Source of the DNA: HXMU1420-13 sp965249965
GTDB lineage: Bacteria > Bacteroidota > Rhodothermia > Balneolales > Balneolaceae
DNA length: 64,000 nt
NCBI GenBank assembly: GCA_965249965.1
Contig: OZ252262.1
Span: 2,480,001 to 2,544,000, forward strand
Reading direction: 5' to 3'
This document shows positions 1-8,864 of the stretch, piece after piece. The notes beneath the pieces were generated by a model, which saw nothing but the letters and a program-made list of their open reading frames with translations, did not search any database and was not told the DNA's origin. The stretch's first letter is position 1; each line of letters starts with the position of its first letter. The translations under genes and the position numbers were made by a program.

Positions 1-980
1 CCAGTAAACTCAACAGCATTTCCTCTACCAAAATCTATATGGGTAACATGCACTCCGTTCGCATATTTAAAATTAAACCCTCGATCCTGACTTTTAAGCT
101 TCGGTGGATGAAATTCAACCGGACTGGTATCATCCATTCCCAATGCCCATTGTACAATATCAAACATATGTGCCCCCCAATCCGTAACACCACCACCACC
201 AAATTCACTAAATGATCGCCAGCGTGGCCAGTTAACTAATGGGTAAGCAGGTGCAAGAATACTGTTATAATATTGATAAAAAGCAGGGCCGATCCATTTA
301 TCCCAATTCAATTCGGGTCGCATGGGTTCTTCTTCTAAATTATATGGACGTGAAGGTCCTCCAACATTTACTTTTACGGATGTGATCTCACCCAGATAGC
401 CACCTCGAACAAGTTCACATGCTTGCCTAAAATCAGACCAGGATCGTTGCATACTTCCGGTTTGAAAAATCCGATCATATTTTCTGGTAGCATCCACCAT
501 TGCACGACCTTCTTCAACGGTATGAGAAAGTGGTTTTTCACAATACACATCTTTGCCAGCTTTTAGAGCATGAATGGCCTGATTTGCATGCCAATGGTCA
601 GGAGTACAAATCACAACGGCATCAATATCATCCTGAGCTAGTAAATCTTCATAGTCGTGATACCCTTTACAAATAGACGATGAGTAACTTTCGCCCTGAT
701 CTTGATAAAATCTACTTACGTGCTCCTGAAATTTCGTCATTTTTACAGAATCCACGTCACTGGCTGCAATCATCCTAACACCTGGTACATTCATGATATC
801 GGTACTTAATCCCGGAGATTGTTTGCCGCAGCCAATAAAACCCATTGTTACCATATCAGATGGGGCGATATGACTTTTTCCACCTAAAACATGGGCGGGA
901 ACAATGGTAAATGCACCTATACCAAGTCCTGATTTTTTTAAAAATTCTTTCCGTGTAATCGATTGTTTTTTTGAACTCAT
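1..980 (-). CDS. Gfo/Idh/MocA-family oxidoreductase, Tat-type N-terminus (C-terminus cut by window edge)
   Basis: An open frame runs from the ATG at 980 off the left edge, so the C-terminal part is missing (326 codons seen). Residues 9-28 look like a Tat-type export signal, TRKEFLKKSG followed by a hydrophobic stretch, with RK in place of RR. A Rossmann start (GFIGCG, about 47-52), CTPDHWH (about 125-131) and the family EKP motif (about 148-150) follow. Members of this NAD(P)-dependent family oxidise or isomerise sugars and inositols; the exported ones with this signal are usually periplasmic. The other Gfo/Idh/MocA protein here (52473-53957) has the same signal and the same APSD segment after it, so the two are related. 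Substrate cannot be told. The start fits because the upstream ATG at 985 runs straight into a stop. Confidence 0.85.
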   Translation of the reverse strand, partial: MSSKKQSITRKEFLKKSGLGIGAFTIVPAHVLGGKSHIAPSDMVTMGFIGCGKQSPGLSTDIMNVPGVRMIAASDVDSVKMTKFQEHVSRFYQDQGESYSSSICKGYHDYEDLLAQDDIDAVVICTPDHWHANQAIHALKAGKDVYCEKPLSHTVEEGRAMVDATRKYDRIFQTGSMQRSWSDFRQACELVRGGYLGEITSVKVNVGGPSRPYNLEEEPMRPELNWDKWIGPAFYQYYNSILAPAYPLVNWPRWRSFSEFGGGGVTDWGAHMFDIVQWALGMDDTSPVEFHPPKLKSQDRGFNFKYANGVHVTHIDFGRGNAVEFT

Positions 981-1047
981 TTCATGCTTTTTTAAGATTG
1001 ATTGAATGTGAAGAAATGAGCTTAAAAATCAAAGTATCTCTACTATT

Positions 1048-1416
1048 TTAAATCCATTCTTGATTAGACTCATCCACCGTTTTTTTAGTTTGTACAGAGC
1101 CGGTATGTGCGGTGCCTTTTGGTTCAATTAACATCACCCAACATTCATCTTTTGCGATAGGATAATGCTCTGTACCGCGAGGAACTATATGGATTTCGCC
1201 TTCACATAGCGTAACAGAATGTGTGCGATATTTTATTTCTAGACTTCCATTTACTATGTAGAATAGTTCATCTTCTTGCGCATGAGCATGCCAAACAAAT
1301 TCGCCTTTTAACTTTGCAATTTTTATGAGCTGCCCGTTGAATTCACCTAAAATTTTTGGGGTCCAAAATTCATCGAATTGCCCGAACTTCTGAAGAAGAT
1401 TGATAGGAGGGATCAA
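1048..1416 (-). CDS. Small single-domain cupin protein
   Basis: This 122-residue protein carries both cupin motifs. Motif 1 is around residues 38-57 (WHAHAQEDELFYIVNG, giving the HxH and E metal ligands), and motif 2 around 72-84 (GEIHIVPRGTEH, giving the last His). It is expected to be a cytosolic single-barrel metal-binding protein. The family ranges from isomerases to dioxygenases and sensors, so no reaction is assigned. The start is a TTG that overlaps the stop of the RDD gene (TTGA), which suggests translational coupling with it. No other start is available near the N-terminus. Confidence 0.8.
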   Translation of the reverse strand: MIPPINLLQKFGQFDEFWTPKILGEFNGQLIKIAKLKGEFVWHAHAQEDELFYIVNGSLEIKYRTHSVTLCEGEIHIVPRGTEHYPIAKDECWVMLIEPKGTAHTGSVQTKKTVDESNQEWI

Positions 1417-2495
1417 AACTGGCTAAGTAAATTTTCAGATTCTAAGATTTCTTCACGAATTGCTTCCGTTTCTTCTAATCTAAAAGAACGTAAATCAACA
1501 ACAACAGTTCCGGCAATTTTATCATGAATTGCCTGTCGGTTGGCATCCCAAAACATCTGGAAAAATCCAATTAACCCTGTTGCAAAACCTGCGGCATATC
1601 CACCAAAACGTTCGAAGGCAAAGAATAACCCAATGGGTTTATTGTTGAGCCGAATTACACGAATGTTTAATAACTTTTTGCCAAGCGTTTGACCTTGAAA
1701 GAAGGCAATTGTGGAGATGAAATAGATTCCAATCCAACCAAGGGAAAGCCCCATCAAACGTGTCGCTTTTTTAATAGAAACATATAAACTAGGATTCTCG
1801 ATTTGATCAGTTAGCTCTTCATTTTCATCTCTTAGTTCTTCATTTCTATCATCTAAATTGTTGATGGTTTGCTCTAAGGCTGAGATTTCAACCCCTGCGA
1901 TAATTGGCGCTAATACCTCTCGTAAAGAATCAACTCGAACTGAATCCTGTAATCGAATGGCAGATTGAAGCAGCGCGAGTTGTTCAGGAAAATCCTCAGG
2001 AATTGTAATCAGGAAATTTTGAACTTCATTTTGATTAGACATCGATTCAAATTCTTCGAAAAAATCTTCTATGGCATCAGGATCTGAATAATCCATCGTG
2101 GCCATTTTAGAACCAAATTCATTCCAATCTATGTTTTCAGAATTTTGCATAGTTACAATACTATCGGGAGTATCAACCGAACCCGAAGAATCAAATGATT
2201 CTAATACGGCATAGGAAATAATAAAAACAAAAATACTGGCGAAGGTTGCCCCGGCATATCTTAGTAAATTTCTAAAGACATTTTGTCCACGTGTTCGAAT
2301 CGCAATCCAAAATATGAGGATGGTAGTTGCGACAGCTAAAAACATATTTCCTAAACCTGTTAGGATGGAAGCAATTAAAAGATCAATGATCAGTGCAGCT
2401 AGCCGCCTTTTTGGCGTAGCTAATGGTAGACCCAGCACATCAGGATGTACCGAAAATGCAAATTGTGTGACGATTTGTTTAGGGTCTTTGATCAT
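1413..2495 (-). CDS. RDD-family membrane protein with a large inserted domain
   Basis: Residues about 27-75 show the RDD signature (RRLAALIIDLL) and the first membrane segments, with another hydrophobic segment near 80-100. The rest of the RDD domain resumes near 240 with a membrane segment, GQTLGKKLLNIRV and, near the end, NRQAIHDKIAGTVVV. Between the halves lie about 140 acidic soluble residues ending in a predicted coiled coil (about 205-235, rich in E, L, D and N). Ordinary RDD proteins are half this length and lack the insertion. RDD proteins are poorly defined membrane proteins, some linked to ion transport. The gene overlaps the cupin gene by 4 nt, so the two probably form a unit. ATG start at 2495. 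Confidence 0.75.
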   Translation of the reverse strand: MIKDPKQIVTQFAFSVHPDVLGLPLATPKRRLAALIIDLLIASILTGLGNMFLAVATTILIFWIAIRTRGQNVFRNLLRYAGATFASIFVFIISYAVLESFDSSGSVDTPDSIVTMQNSENIDWNEFGSKMATMDYSDPDAIEDFFEEFESMSNQNEVQNFLITIPEDFPEQLALLQSAIRLQDSVRVDSLREVLAPIIAGVEISALEQTINNLDDRNEELRDENEELTDQIENPSLYVSIKKATRLMGLSLGWIGIYFISTIAFFQGQTLGKKLLNIRVIRLNNKPIGLFFAFERFGGYAAGFATGLIGFFQMFWDANRQAIHDKIAGTVVVDLRSFRLEETEAIREEILESENLLSQF

Positions 2496-2503
2496 AACAG
2501 TTT

Positions 2504-3673
2504 TTAAAAATCACTACAAAAATAGGTGGTTTTGTTTCTTTTACTAGTAAACAATGCAGGCTTATCATAAAATTTAAATACAAAGTAATAAGCATGATCA
2601 GGATGATCTGAACATAGTTTTCTGTAAAGGGTCAAGTGTGTTTGTTTTGAGGGATTCATAGCAACACCCAGTTCTTGTATGGTCCACTTTTGAGTAAATA
2701 ATATGTATTCAACTTCATTAAAAGAAGGAACTACTCTTTTTGGAATTTGTTCAAGCAGTTGCTCATGAATAATAATCTCAGATTTAACTTTATTGCCAGT
2801 ATACAGTGATCCGGATAAATGTTTTGGCCAATAACCAACCAAGCCGAAAAGGGGCAATATTACTATCAAAACAACGAAACTAATCTTAACATGAGAGTTC
2901 CAAAAAGGAATGAAGTATTGGATATAATTTCTATCTGATTTGATAAAAAGCTGATACAATATGAGCATGAATATTATATTCCAAGGCCAAACAACTATAT
3001 TTGTGTTGTGTCCCCATGGACCAAGTGATGCTAGAATGAAAAAATGCATACTAATCAATAAGAATGCTGCTTTCTTCCGATAACGGTAAAAAAGGAGACC
3101 AAACCCAGCTGATGTTTCGATTAAAGGCGCCGTCCACCAAATCGAATTCAGAAAATCAACTGTAGCCTGATTGAATTGATGAACTAAGGGTTTAATTAAC
3201 CAAGGGAAAGTGCTTTGAGAGAATTCAACATGAAATTTTTGAATACCACTGAGCATATAGATGACTGCAAATAGAAGACAAAAGGCACCCATTTTTTCGA
3301 ATTTTTTATGCCTTGTCCATAAATTCATTACAGCTATTATCAAAAGGAAATAAAAAAACCAAGGTTGAATTCGATTATAGTCACCAAGTACAAAGAGTAG
3401 CGATAAGAGTAACCCTATTGTGATAATTAATCGATCTTTGAAGAAACACAAAAAGATCAACCCCAATATGAATAGTGCTGAAAAAGTCCACTCAATTGAA
3501 ACATTATTGAAATCTAGAACCTCAAGAATTGGTAGAACCGGGTAAAAGGTGTCACTAGGAATCCATACTCTCCAGGAAATAATTAGACAAATAAGTAATC
3601 CAAGTGAAGCGAAGAAATCTATCAGTCGTTCTTTCTTTCCAATAATTAGTGTTGATTCAAATACGCGGCTCAT
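2504..3673 (-). CDS. Polytopic membrane protein of unknown function (possibly HTTM/DoxX-like)
   Basis: About 390 residues with roughly eight to nine hydrophobic segments and a soluble C-terminal tail of about 110 residues ending in an aromatic, basic stretch. Features such as YMLSGIQKFHVEF and a Trp-rich loop (GPWGHNTNIVVWPWN) recall HTTM or DoxX-type membrane proteins, but I do not recognise the family with certainty. I chose the ATG at 3673 over a TTG two codons upstream. Oddly, the ATG lies only a few bases after the T-tract of a strong terminator, leaving almost no room for a leader. The next gene downstream (RDD) begins 8 nt after the stop. Confidence 0.6.
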   Translation of the reverse strand: MSRVFESTLIIGKKERLIDFFASLGLLICLIISWRVWIPSDTFYPVLPILEVLDFNNVSIEWTFSALFILGLIFLCFFKDRLIITIGLLLSLLFVLGDYNRIQPWFFYFLLIIAVMNLWTRHKKFEKMGAFCLLFAVIYMLSGIQKFHVEFSQSTFPWLIKPLVHQFNQATVDFLNSIWWTAPLIETSAGFGLLFYRYRKKAAFLLISMHFFILASLGPWGHNTNIVVWPWNIIFMLILYQLFIKSDRNYIQYFIPFWNSHVKISFVVLIVILPLFGLVGYWPKHLSGSLYTGNKVKSEIIIHEQLLEQIPKRVVPSFNEVEYILFTQKWTIQELGVAMNPSKQTHLTLYRKLCSDHPDHAYYFVFKFYDKPALFTSKRNKTTYFCSDF

Positions 3674-3677
3674 GCCC

Positions 3678-3711
3678 AAAAATAAAAAAAGCCAATAGAA
3701 AAACTATTGGC
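3678..3711 (-). terminator. Rho-independent terminator of the collagen-like lipoprotein gene
   Basis: An 8-bp perfect stem (GCCAATAG / CTATTGGC, 3691-3711) with a 5-nt loop is followed, reading the minus strand, by a long T-rich tract at 3690-3678. It lies 25 nt past the stop of the gene at 3736-4254. Confidence 0.9.
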
Positions 3712-3735
3712 TCCTTGTATCTCGAAAAAGCTGGT

Positions 3736-4254
3736 TTAATCCAGTCCGTATACGTTAACTACCTCATAATAATTAGAATAATCGATGCCTTTTGCTTTAA
3801 AAAGCTGAGAAGGAGGTATGGCTATCACACGGATGATATCGCCATTAAAAATACTTTCATTTACCTGATTATTACCGGCGATTTCGCCTTCGATAATTAA
3901 ATCGAAATTATCGATATCAAAACCATAACGTAAAACTACAACATCGTTCTCGAATGGAGTAGACAACGGAAGCGATTGCCACGAGGTGTTTCCTTCAAAT
4001 TGGATGTACGCAAGAACAAGCCCTTCATCTACAGTTGATACATCTAAAATATCCCATCCATACGAGGCTAGCGAAACATACTCGTCAACTACACCAAAAT
4101 CATTGTCAGAATTGATGGTAAAAAACCCGTTGTAGATTTCAACTTCTCCATCTCGTCCGTCTCTGCCTGATGGACCTTCAGGGCCTATAGTTGAAATACA
4201 TGATGAAATTAAAAATCCCATTATTCCGATGATGCTTAAAATTCGTGCTCTCAT
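3736..4254 (-). CDS. Small lipoprotein with a short collagen-like GXY tract
   Basis: A 172-residue protein with a signal peptide ending in a lipobox (ISSC, Cys about 19), so likely anchored in the outer or inner membrane. Just after the Cys come five collagen-like triplets (GPEGPSGRDGRDGEV). Short GXY tracts of this kind are common at the N-termini of Bacteroidota surface lipoproteins. The rest is a beta-rich domain I do not recognise, with acidic segments. It is transcribed alone: a divergent 206-bp gap lies upstream and a strong terminator downstream. ATG start at 4254. Function unknown. Confidence 0.75.
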   Translation of the reverse strand: MRARILSIIGIMGFLISSCISTIGPEGPSGRDGRDGEVEIYNGFFTINSDNDFGVVDEYVSLASYGWDILDVSTVDEGLVLAYIQFEGNTSWQSLPLSTPFENDVVVLRYGFDIDNFDLIIEGEIAGNNQVNESIFNGDIIRVIAIPPSQLFKAKGIDYSNYYEVVNVYGLD

Positions 4255-4412
4255 GATTTACTCCATTTGTGTTAAGTGCTTGCTTGAAGCTATACGCTAA
4301 AATACTCGTACTCTATCACATGATGAGGCTAGGCATTTCATGCGATGCTTAACAATTACGATACATAATGTGTTAGCAATGCTAGTAGTTTAACACTTGA
4401 TTTATTTTCCAT

Positions 4413-4438
4413 AACTTAGATGCTGCTAATTCTAAGTT
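4413..4438 (+). promoter_or_regulatory. Hairpin upstream of the bifunctional nuclease gene
   Basis: A perfect 8-bp inverted repeat, AACTTAGA / TCTAAGTT, with a 10-nt loop, ends 22 nt before the start of the gene at 4461. Four T residues follow. It could be a weak terminator/attenuator or a protein-binding dyad; the sequence does not decide. Confidence 0.4.
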
Positions 4439-4460
4439 TTCAGCCAAACGGAAAAAGGTT

Positions 4461-5042
4461 TTGAGTAAAGTTTTGATGGACATTTTAGGGCTTTCGACCA
4501 GCCCTAGCAGCGGTGGCGCATATGCTTTGATACTTACAGAAGTAAATGGCATACGTAGATTGCCCATTATAATTGGTTCTTTTGAAGCACAGGCTATTGC
4601 GCTTGAGCTCGAAAATATTAAGCCTCCCCGCCCGATGACACACGATTTATTAAAAAATATGGTGCAGGGTTTTGATGCTGTAGTTAATCACATCATTATA
4701 AACGATTTAGCAGAGGGAACCTTTTATTCGAAAGTTGTACTTGAGCGAGGTGATGAATTATTCGAAGTTGATGCCAGACCAAGCGATGCAATTGCGTTAG
4801 CCGTACGATTTGGTTCCAAGATTTATGTAAATGATCGAATATTAAAAGAAGCCGGTATTCGTACAGATCAGGATGAAGAACCCTCAACAACGAAAGAAGC
4901 AGATGAACAAGAAAAGGCAACTGTTGAGAAGGAATTATCAAAACTAGAGCAATTGGAAATTGATTTGCATACTGCCATTGAAACCGAAAATTATGAGAAG
5001 GCAGCAAAATTGAGAGATCAAATTTCTAAGCTTAAGGGTTAA
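4461..5042 (+). CDS. Bifunctional nuclease (BFN/DUF151) domain protein with C-terminal UVR motif
   Basis: Residues 1-135 match the bifunctional nuclease (DUF151) family, with the conserved GGAYAL, LPIIIGSFEAQAIA, LLKNM and ARPSDAIALAVRF segments. Residues about 160-193 form a UVR motif (LEQLEIDLHTAIETENYEKA, continuing KLRDQ), the helical hairpin known from UvrB/UvrC and ClpC-type partners. This domain pair is typical in Bacteroidota. A nucleic-acid or protein-interaction role is likely, but the cellular job is not established. The TTG start at 4461 is preferred to the ATG at 4476 because the family's N-terminal strand (KVLMDILGL) begins there and a GGAAAAAGG ribosome site sits just upstream. 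It is followed after 2 nt by bshC. Confidence 0.85.
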   Translation: MSKVLMDILGLSTSPSSGGAYALILTEVNGIRRLPIIIGSFEAQAIALELENIKPPRPMTHDLLKNMVQGFDAVVNHIIINDLAEGTFYSKVVLERGDELFEVDARPSDAIALAVRFGSKIYVNDRILKEAGIRTDQDEEPSTTKEADEQEKATVEKELSKLEQLEIDLHTAIETENYEKAAKLRDQISKLKG

Positions 5043-5044
5043 TT

Positions 5045-6652
5045 GTGGAAAAATATCAATGTTCGTTTGCTCAACTCCCATTTTCGAAGCTCTTCTCGAC
5101 GTATATATCCGATTACAATCAGCTAGCTGATTTTTTTGAATACAATCCGTTTGACGATAAGGATATTACGAAAAGAGCAGCAAGTCTATCTGGGTTCAAA
5201 AATCGCGCAGAAATTGTCCAAGCATTAAGTGATTTCCACAATCACCTGGGAATTGAGCAAAAGCAAAAATCACAACTAGCCAAATTTTCATCCCCCGATG
5301 CATTAGTAATCGTAACTGGCCAACAGCTTGGGGTGTACGGCGGCCCGTTATACACGGTGTACAAAACTCTAACAACGATATTGTTAGCAGAGATTTGGGA
5401 AAAGAAACTGAATAAACCGGTGGTTCCAGTTTTTTGGTTAGCGGATGAAGACCATGATTTTGAAGAAATTGCATCTATTGGAATACCCGGAAATGATGGA
5501 AAAATAGCCGTCCGATTATCACAAAAGGGTAAAGGAATTCCCGTTGCAGACGAAATGATAGGAGCTACTTTCACTGAGTTTATCGGAAGCACAAAAGAAC
5601 AACTCTACGATACTGATTTCTCTGATTCTTTATGGAATCAGTTAAATGCATGTTATGTTGATGGTAAAAGTCATGCAGAAGCTTTTGCTACCTTAATCTT
5701 AGAATGGTTTGGTGATCGTGGGTTATTAATTGCTGGGAGTAATCATGATTCATTGAAAGCATTAGTTAGCTCTACATTGCAACAGTCAGTAACTGATAAT
5801 TCCGCTATTCATAACTCTCTGGAAGTACAAAGCTCAAACCTGGAAAAAGATTTTCATCGTCAAGTTGTAGTCGGGGATTCTAATTTATTCTACTTATCCG
5901 AAACCGGTCGGCATAAATTTCATCTGGAAAATGACACCTGGATTAGTGGAGAAAATTCTTTTAACGAGGGTGAGTTAATTAAAGAGATTTCAGATCATCC
6001 TGAAAGGTTCTCTCCAAATGTATTTCTACGACCTGTATTACAGGATAAGTTACTACCAACTATTGGATATGTAGCAGGTCCGGGGGAGCTAGCGTACTAC
6101 GCACAGATGAAAACGTACTATCCGCATTTTGGACTAAAGATGCCGGTTATTTTCCCCAGAATTAGTGCAACGCTGCTTGAGTCTGGGATTGAGCGCATTA
6201 TGGAGAAACTACCATTCGAATTATGTAGCTATAATCAAAGAATTGAAGATTTGGAGTCGAAATATATAGAATTGAATAGATCTAACGACATTGATAAAAT
6301 ATTTGGAAAGTGGATAGGGCAAATTCGGAATATTTCCAAAGAACCAATTAAACATATTCAGGAAATTGATCCAACGCTAAAGGGAACTGCTGGTAAAGTG
6401 GTCTCAGGATTTGAGAATGAAATTCAAAAATTAAAAGGACGTGTTTTCAGATCTTTGAAACAGCAGGAAGAAACACAGTTGAAACGTATATCTCGTGTAA
6501 AAAACCAAATATTCCCGGATGGTTTACAAGAGAGAGCTATTACTCCCATTTATTTTATGAATAAATACGGGATTGACTTATGGGATCGATTATATGAAGA
6601 GTTTAAAGACGAAAATTTGGACATGCGTACACACCATATAATTAAACTATGA
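5045..6652 (+). CDS. bshC: Bacillithiol biosynthesis cysteine-adding enzyme BshC
   Basis: At 535 residues this is the usual family length. It has the BshC core VTGQQLGVYGGP (about 90-101), YTVYKT, and FWLADEDHDFEEI (about 130-142), plus a C-terminal coiled-coil region. BshC joins cysteine to glucosaminyl-malate in the last step of bacillithiol synthesis, the low-molecular-weight thiol used by Firmicutes and many Bacteroidota in place of glutathione. bshA and bshB are not in the window. GTG start 2 nt after the preceding stop; its own stop overlaps the next start (ATGA), so it is read as part of an operon. Confidence 0.93.
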   Translation: MEKYQCSFAQLPFSKLFSTYISDYNQLADFFEYNPFDDKDITKRAASLSGFKNRAEIVQALSDFHNHLGIEQKQKSQLAKFSSPDALVIVTGQQLGVYGGPLYTVYKTLTTILLAEIWEKKLNKPVVPVFWLADEDHDFEEIASIGIPGNDGKIAVRLSQKGKGIPVADEMIGATFTEFIGSTKEQLYDTDFSDSLWNQLNACYVDGKSHAEAFATLILEWFGDRGLLIAGSNHDSLKALVSSTLQQSVTDNSAIHNSLEVQSSNLEKDFHRQVVVGDSNLFYLSETGRHKFHLENDTWISGENSFNEGELIKEISDHPERFSPNVFLRPVLQDKLLPTIGYVAGPGELAYYAQMKTYYPHFGLKMPVIFPRISATLLESGIERIMEKLPFELCSYNQRIEDLESKYIELNRSNDIDKIFGKWIGQIRNISKEPIKHIQEIDPTLKGTAGKVVSGFENEIQKLKGRVFRSLKQQEETQLKRISRVKNQIFPDGLQERAITPIYFMNKYGIDLWDRLYEEFKDENLDMRTHHIIKL

Positions 6653-7218
6653 TAGATCTTGTTCAAAATGAGAAAGAGGTTCTAAGGAGGGAGTTTACAC
6701 TAGAGCGTTCTCTCATCACTGATAATGAGTATTCTGTGTCTTGTGCAGCAATACTAGAACGAACCCTTTCTGTAGTTGACTATTATGACGCGGAAATAAT
6801 TCACTTATATATTTCAATGAATGAAAGACTCGAAGTGGATACCCATCAGCTTATTATTGAGCTAAAAAAACTTGGGAAAAAAGTAATTATTCCTGTAATA
6901 GACGAAGAAAATCTCGTAAACACCGAGTTTCCAGGATTTGACCAACTTCAAAAGAATAAATGGGGGGTACCCGAGCCAGTATCAGTTATCAAATATGGTG
7001 GTAAAATCGATTTAATTTTAGTGCCTTTATTGGCGATCGATCATGATGGCAATCGCTTAGGGTACGGTAAAGGTTATTATGATCGATTTTTAAAAGAATT
7101 TAGTGGACCTAAAATTGGCTTAGTTTTTCAAAAGTTGGTAGTAGATAAAATCCCTACAAATACATTTGATGTGAAATTAGATGGATTTATAACTGAAAAC
7201 GAAGTAAGATTGCTGTAA
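6649..7218 (+). CDS. 5-formyltetrahydrofolate cyclo-ligase
   Basis: 189 residues, standard size for the YgfA/MTHFS family. It ends with the ATP/folate-binding signature GYGKGYYDRFL (about 138-148), preceded by DLILVPLLAID. The enzyme converts 5-formyl-THF to 5,10-methenyl-THF using ATP, salvaging a storage folate. Its ATG overlaps the bshC stop by 4 nt. No unusual residues. Confidence 0.93.
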   Translation: MIDLVQNEKEVLRREFTLERSLITDNEYSVSCAAILERTLSVVDYYDAEIIHLYISMNERLEVDTHQLIIELKKLGKKVIIPVIDEENLVNTEFPGFDQLQKNKWGVPEPVSVIKYGGKIDLILVPLLAIDHDGNRLGYGKGYYDRFLKEFSGPKIGLVFQKLVVDKIPTNTFDVKLDGFITENEVRLL

Positions 7219-7261
7219 CACCGATTTGAAAGTTTCGTAGCAGACACCCGGAGGAAATTAA

Positions 7262-8038
7262 ATGGCACAACGCACAAGAACAAAAACCGCATCGAAAACA
7301 GGTACAGCTACATTAGAGTTTGACGATTTTGAGCTTCACTCAACGATGCAGGAATTCCTTAATGAGGAAGAACAAAAAAAAGAATCAGGGAAAAGTATTT
7401 GGAATATTGCTACGGTTTCGGGTATGACTATGCTTTTTATCGGAATGATGTTTTTACTTCAATGGATTGGTCTGCCAATTGGTGATATGTCTGATTTTGC
7501 TCAAGCAGCGATTTCCGCTCTGCCATTTATAGGTGGAGCTTTGGTTACACTTATTGGATTTGGCTTTTTAGTGGGTGACCGTAGAAGGGTTAAAGCGTAT
7601 GAAAGAAAAATAAGAAGAGATTTAAAAGCTAAAATGAAGTCTGCAAAATCGAAATCATCATCAAAAAGCAAAAAGAAAATGGATGATATCCATGGTTCAG
7701 AAGATGTATTCGGTAGCACTTTTAGCACCCTAAGAAACGATTTGGATTCTGATAGTTCATCTTCAGAAACATCCTCGTATACAAGTTTTGATACCTTTGC
7801 TTCTACAAGTTATGGGTACAAACAGTCTAAAAAATTGATGAAATCTCGCTCAGATAAAAAATGGGCAGGTGTTTGTGGTGGGTTAGCAAAATATTTTGGC
7901 ATTTCGTCAACTGTTGCCCGATTACTTTTTGTCATTTCATTTTTTATGACTTCAGGAACTACTGCACTCGTTTATATAGGATTAGCACTTGCAATGCCGA
8001 AAGAGCCTGTCGAACTTATGGACGACTTTGATTTTTAA
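7262..8038 (+). CDS. PspC-domain membrane protein
   Basis: 258 residues. The N-terminal half is hydrophilic, then holds two hydrophobic segments (about 53-72 and 84-103). A basic and then Ser-rich linker follows (about 110-190). The C-terminus is a PspC domain (about 195-250: SDKKWAGVCGGLAKYFGI, then the hydrophobic FVISFF...LALAMP). PspC proteins help sense envelope stress in the phage-shock response; in Bacteroidota they often stand alone. The ATG has one of the few good Shine-Dalgarno sites here (GGAGG, 7251-7255). Confidence 0.85.
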   Translation: MAQRTRTKTASKTGTATLEFDDFELHSTMQEFLNEEEQKKESGKSIWNIATVSGMTMLFIGMMFLLQWIGLPIGDMSDFAQAAISALPFIGGALVTLIGFGFLVGDRRRVKAYERKIRRDLKAKMKSAKSKSSSKSKKKMDDIHGSEDVFGSTFSTLRNDLDSDSSSSETSSYTSFDTFASTSYGYKQSKKLMKSRSDKKWAGVCGGLAKYFGISSTVARLLFVISFFMTSGTTALVYIGLALAMPKEPVELMDDFDF

Positions 8039-8057
8039 AATATCGTCTGTTTAACCT

Positions 8058-8660
8058 ATGCTAATAAGTTTCGAAGGGATTGATGGCAGTGGGAAATCCA
8101 CTCAAATCCAGTTGTTAAAGAATTATCTCCAGAATAACGGAAAAACTATTAATGTATACCGTGAACCTGGTGGGGTTTCCATATCAGAAAAAATAAGAGA
8201 AATCTTGCTAAACCCTGAGCTGGACATTGATCCTATTGCTGAAATGTTGCTCTTTTCTTCCGCACGAGCTCAATTAGTTGCAGAAAAAGTACTTCCTGAT
8301 TTGAAAGCTGGTAAGACTGTGATCTTAGATCGCTTTTACGACTCAACAACGGCATACCAAGGGTATGGTAGAGCAGTTATCGATATCGAAAAAGTACACC
8401 AGATAAATGAAATTGCCTCTTTAGGGCGTGCACCAGATATAACCTTTTATTTGCGCCTTAGTTGGGAAGAATCAAAACAGAGAACTATGCATTTGGAGGA
8501 TGATCGCATGGAAAAAGCAGGGGAGGATTTTTTCCGAAAGGTGATTAAAGGTTTTGATGAGTTAGCCGAAAATCATTCAAGATTTGAACTAATTGATGCC
8601 GCAGCACCGGTAAAAGACATACATGAGAAAATTATAAACAAACTCAAATCTTTTATCTAA
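8058..8660 (+). CDS. tmk: Thymidylate kinase
   Basis: 200 residues with the Walker A loop FEGIDGSGKST (about 4-14), REPGG (about 36-40), the DRFYDSTTAYQG segment (about 93-104) and the Arg-rich lid region. It phosphorylates dTMP to dTDP for DNA synthesis. The gene starts 19 nt after the PspC gene and reads as its operon partner. Confidence 0.95.
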   Translation: MLISFEGIDGSGKSTQIQLLKNYLQNNGKTINVYREPGGVSISEKIREILLNPELDIDPIAEMLLFSSARAQLVAEKVLPDLKAGKTVILDRFYDSTTAYQGYGRAVIDIEKVHQINEIASLGRAPDITFYLRLSWEESKQRTMHLEDDRMEKAGEDFFRKVIKGFDELAENHSRFELIDAAAPVKDIHEKIINKLKSFI

Positions 8661-8864
8661 GTTGGTATTGTTAACGAGTTAAGCCTCTTATAAAATGACT
8701 CGAGGCGTAGGCTACTAATTTTTGAAATATTTTGTTCCAAACGTAATTGAGGCTTAATCATATTATCCGTATTTTTAGAACAATATGGATGAATCCTACC
8801 TGTTTCATCGAAATCCGGTTCATCGCAGAAATACCCAACGATCAAAACATCCAAGATATCTATT

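Noticed and set aside
4382..4567. 61-residue minus-strand ORF
   Set aside because: It is the shadow of the bifunctional nuclease gene and its upstream region.
8657..8854. 65-residue minus-strand ORF in the gap between tmk and the SRPBCC gene
   Set aside because: No recognisable domain, no ribosome site, and it only fills the gap; chance is likelier.
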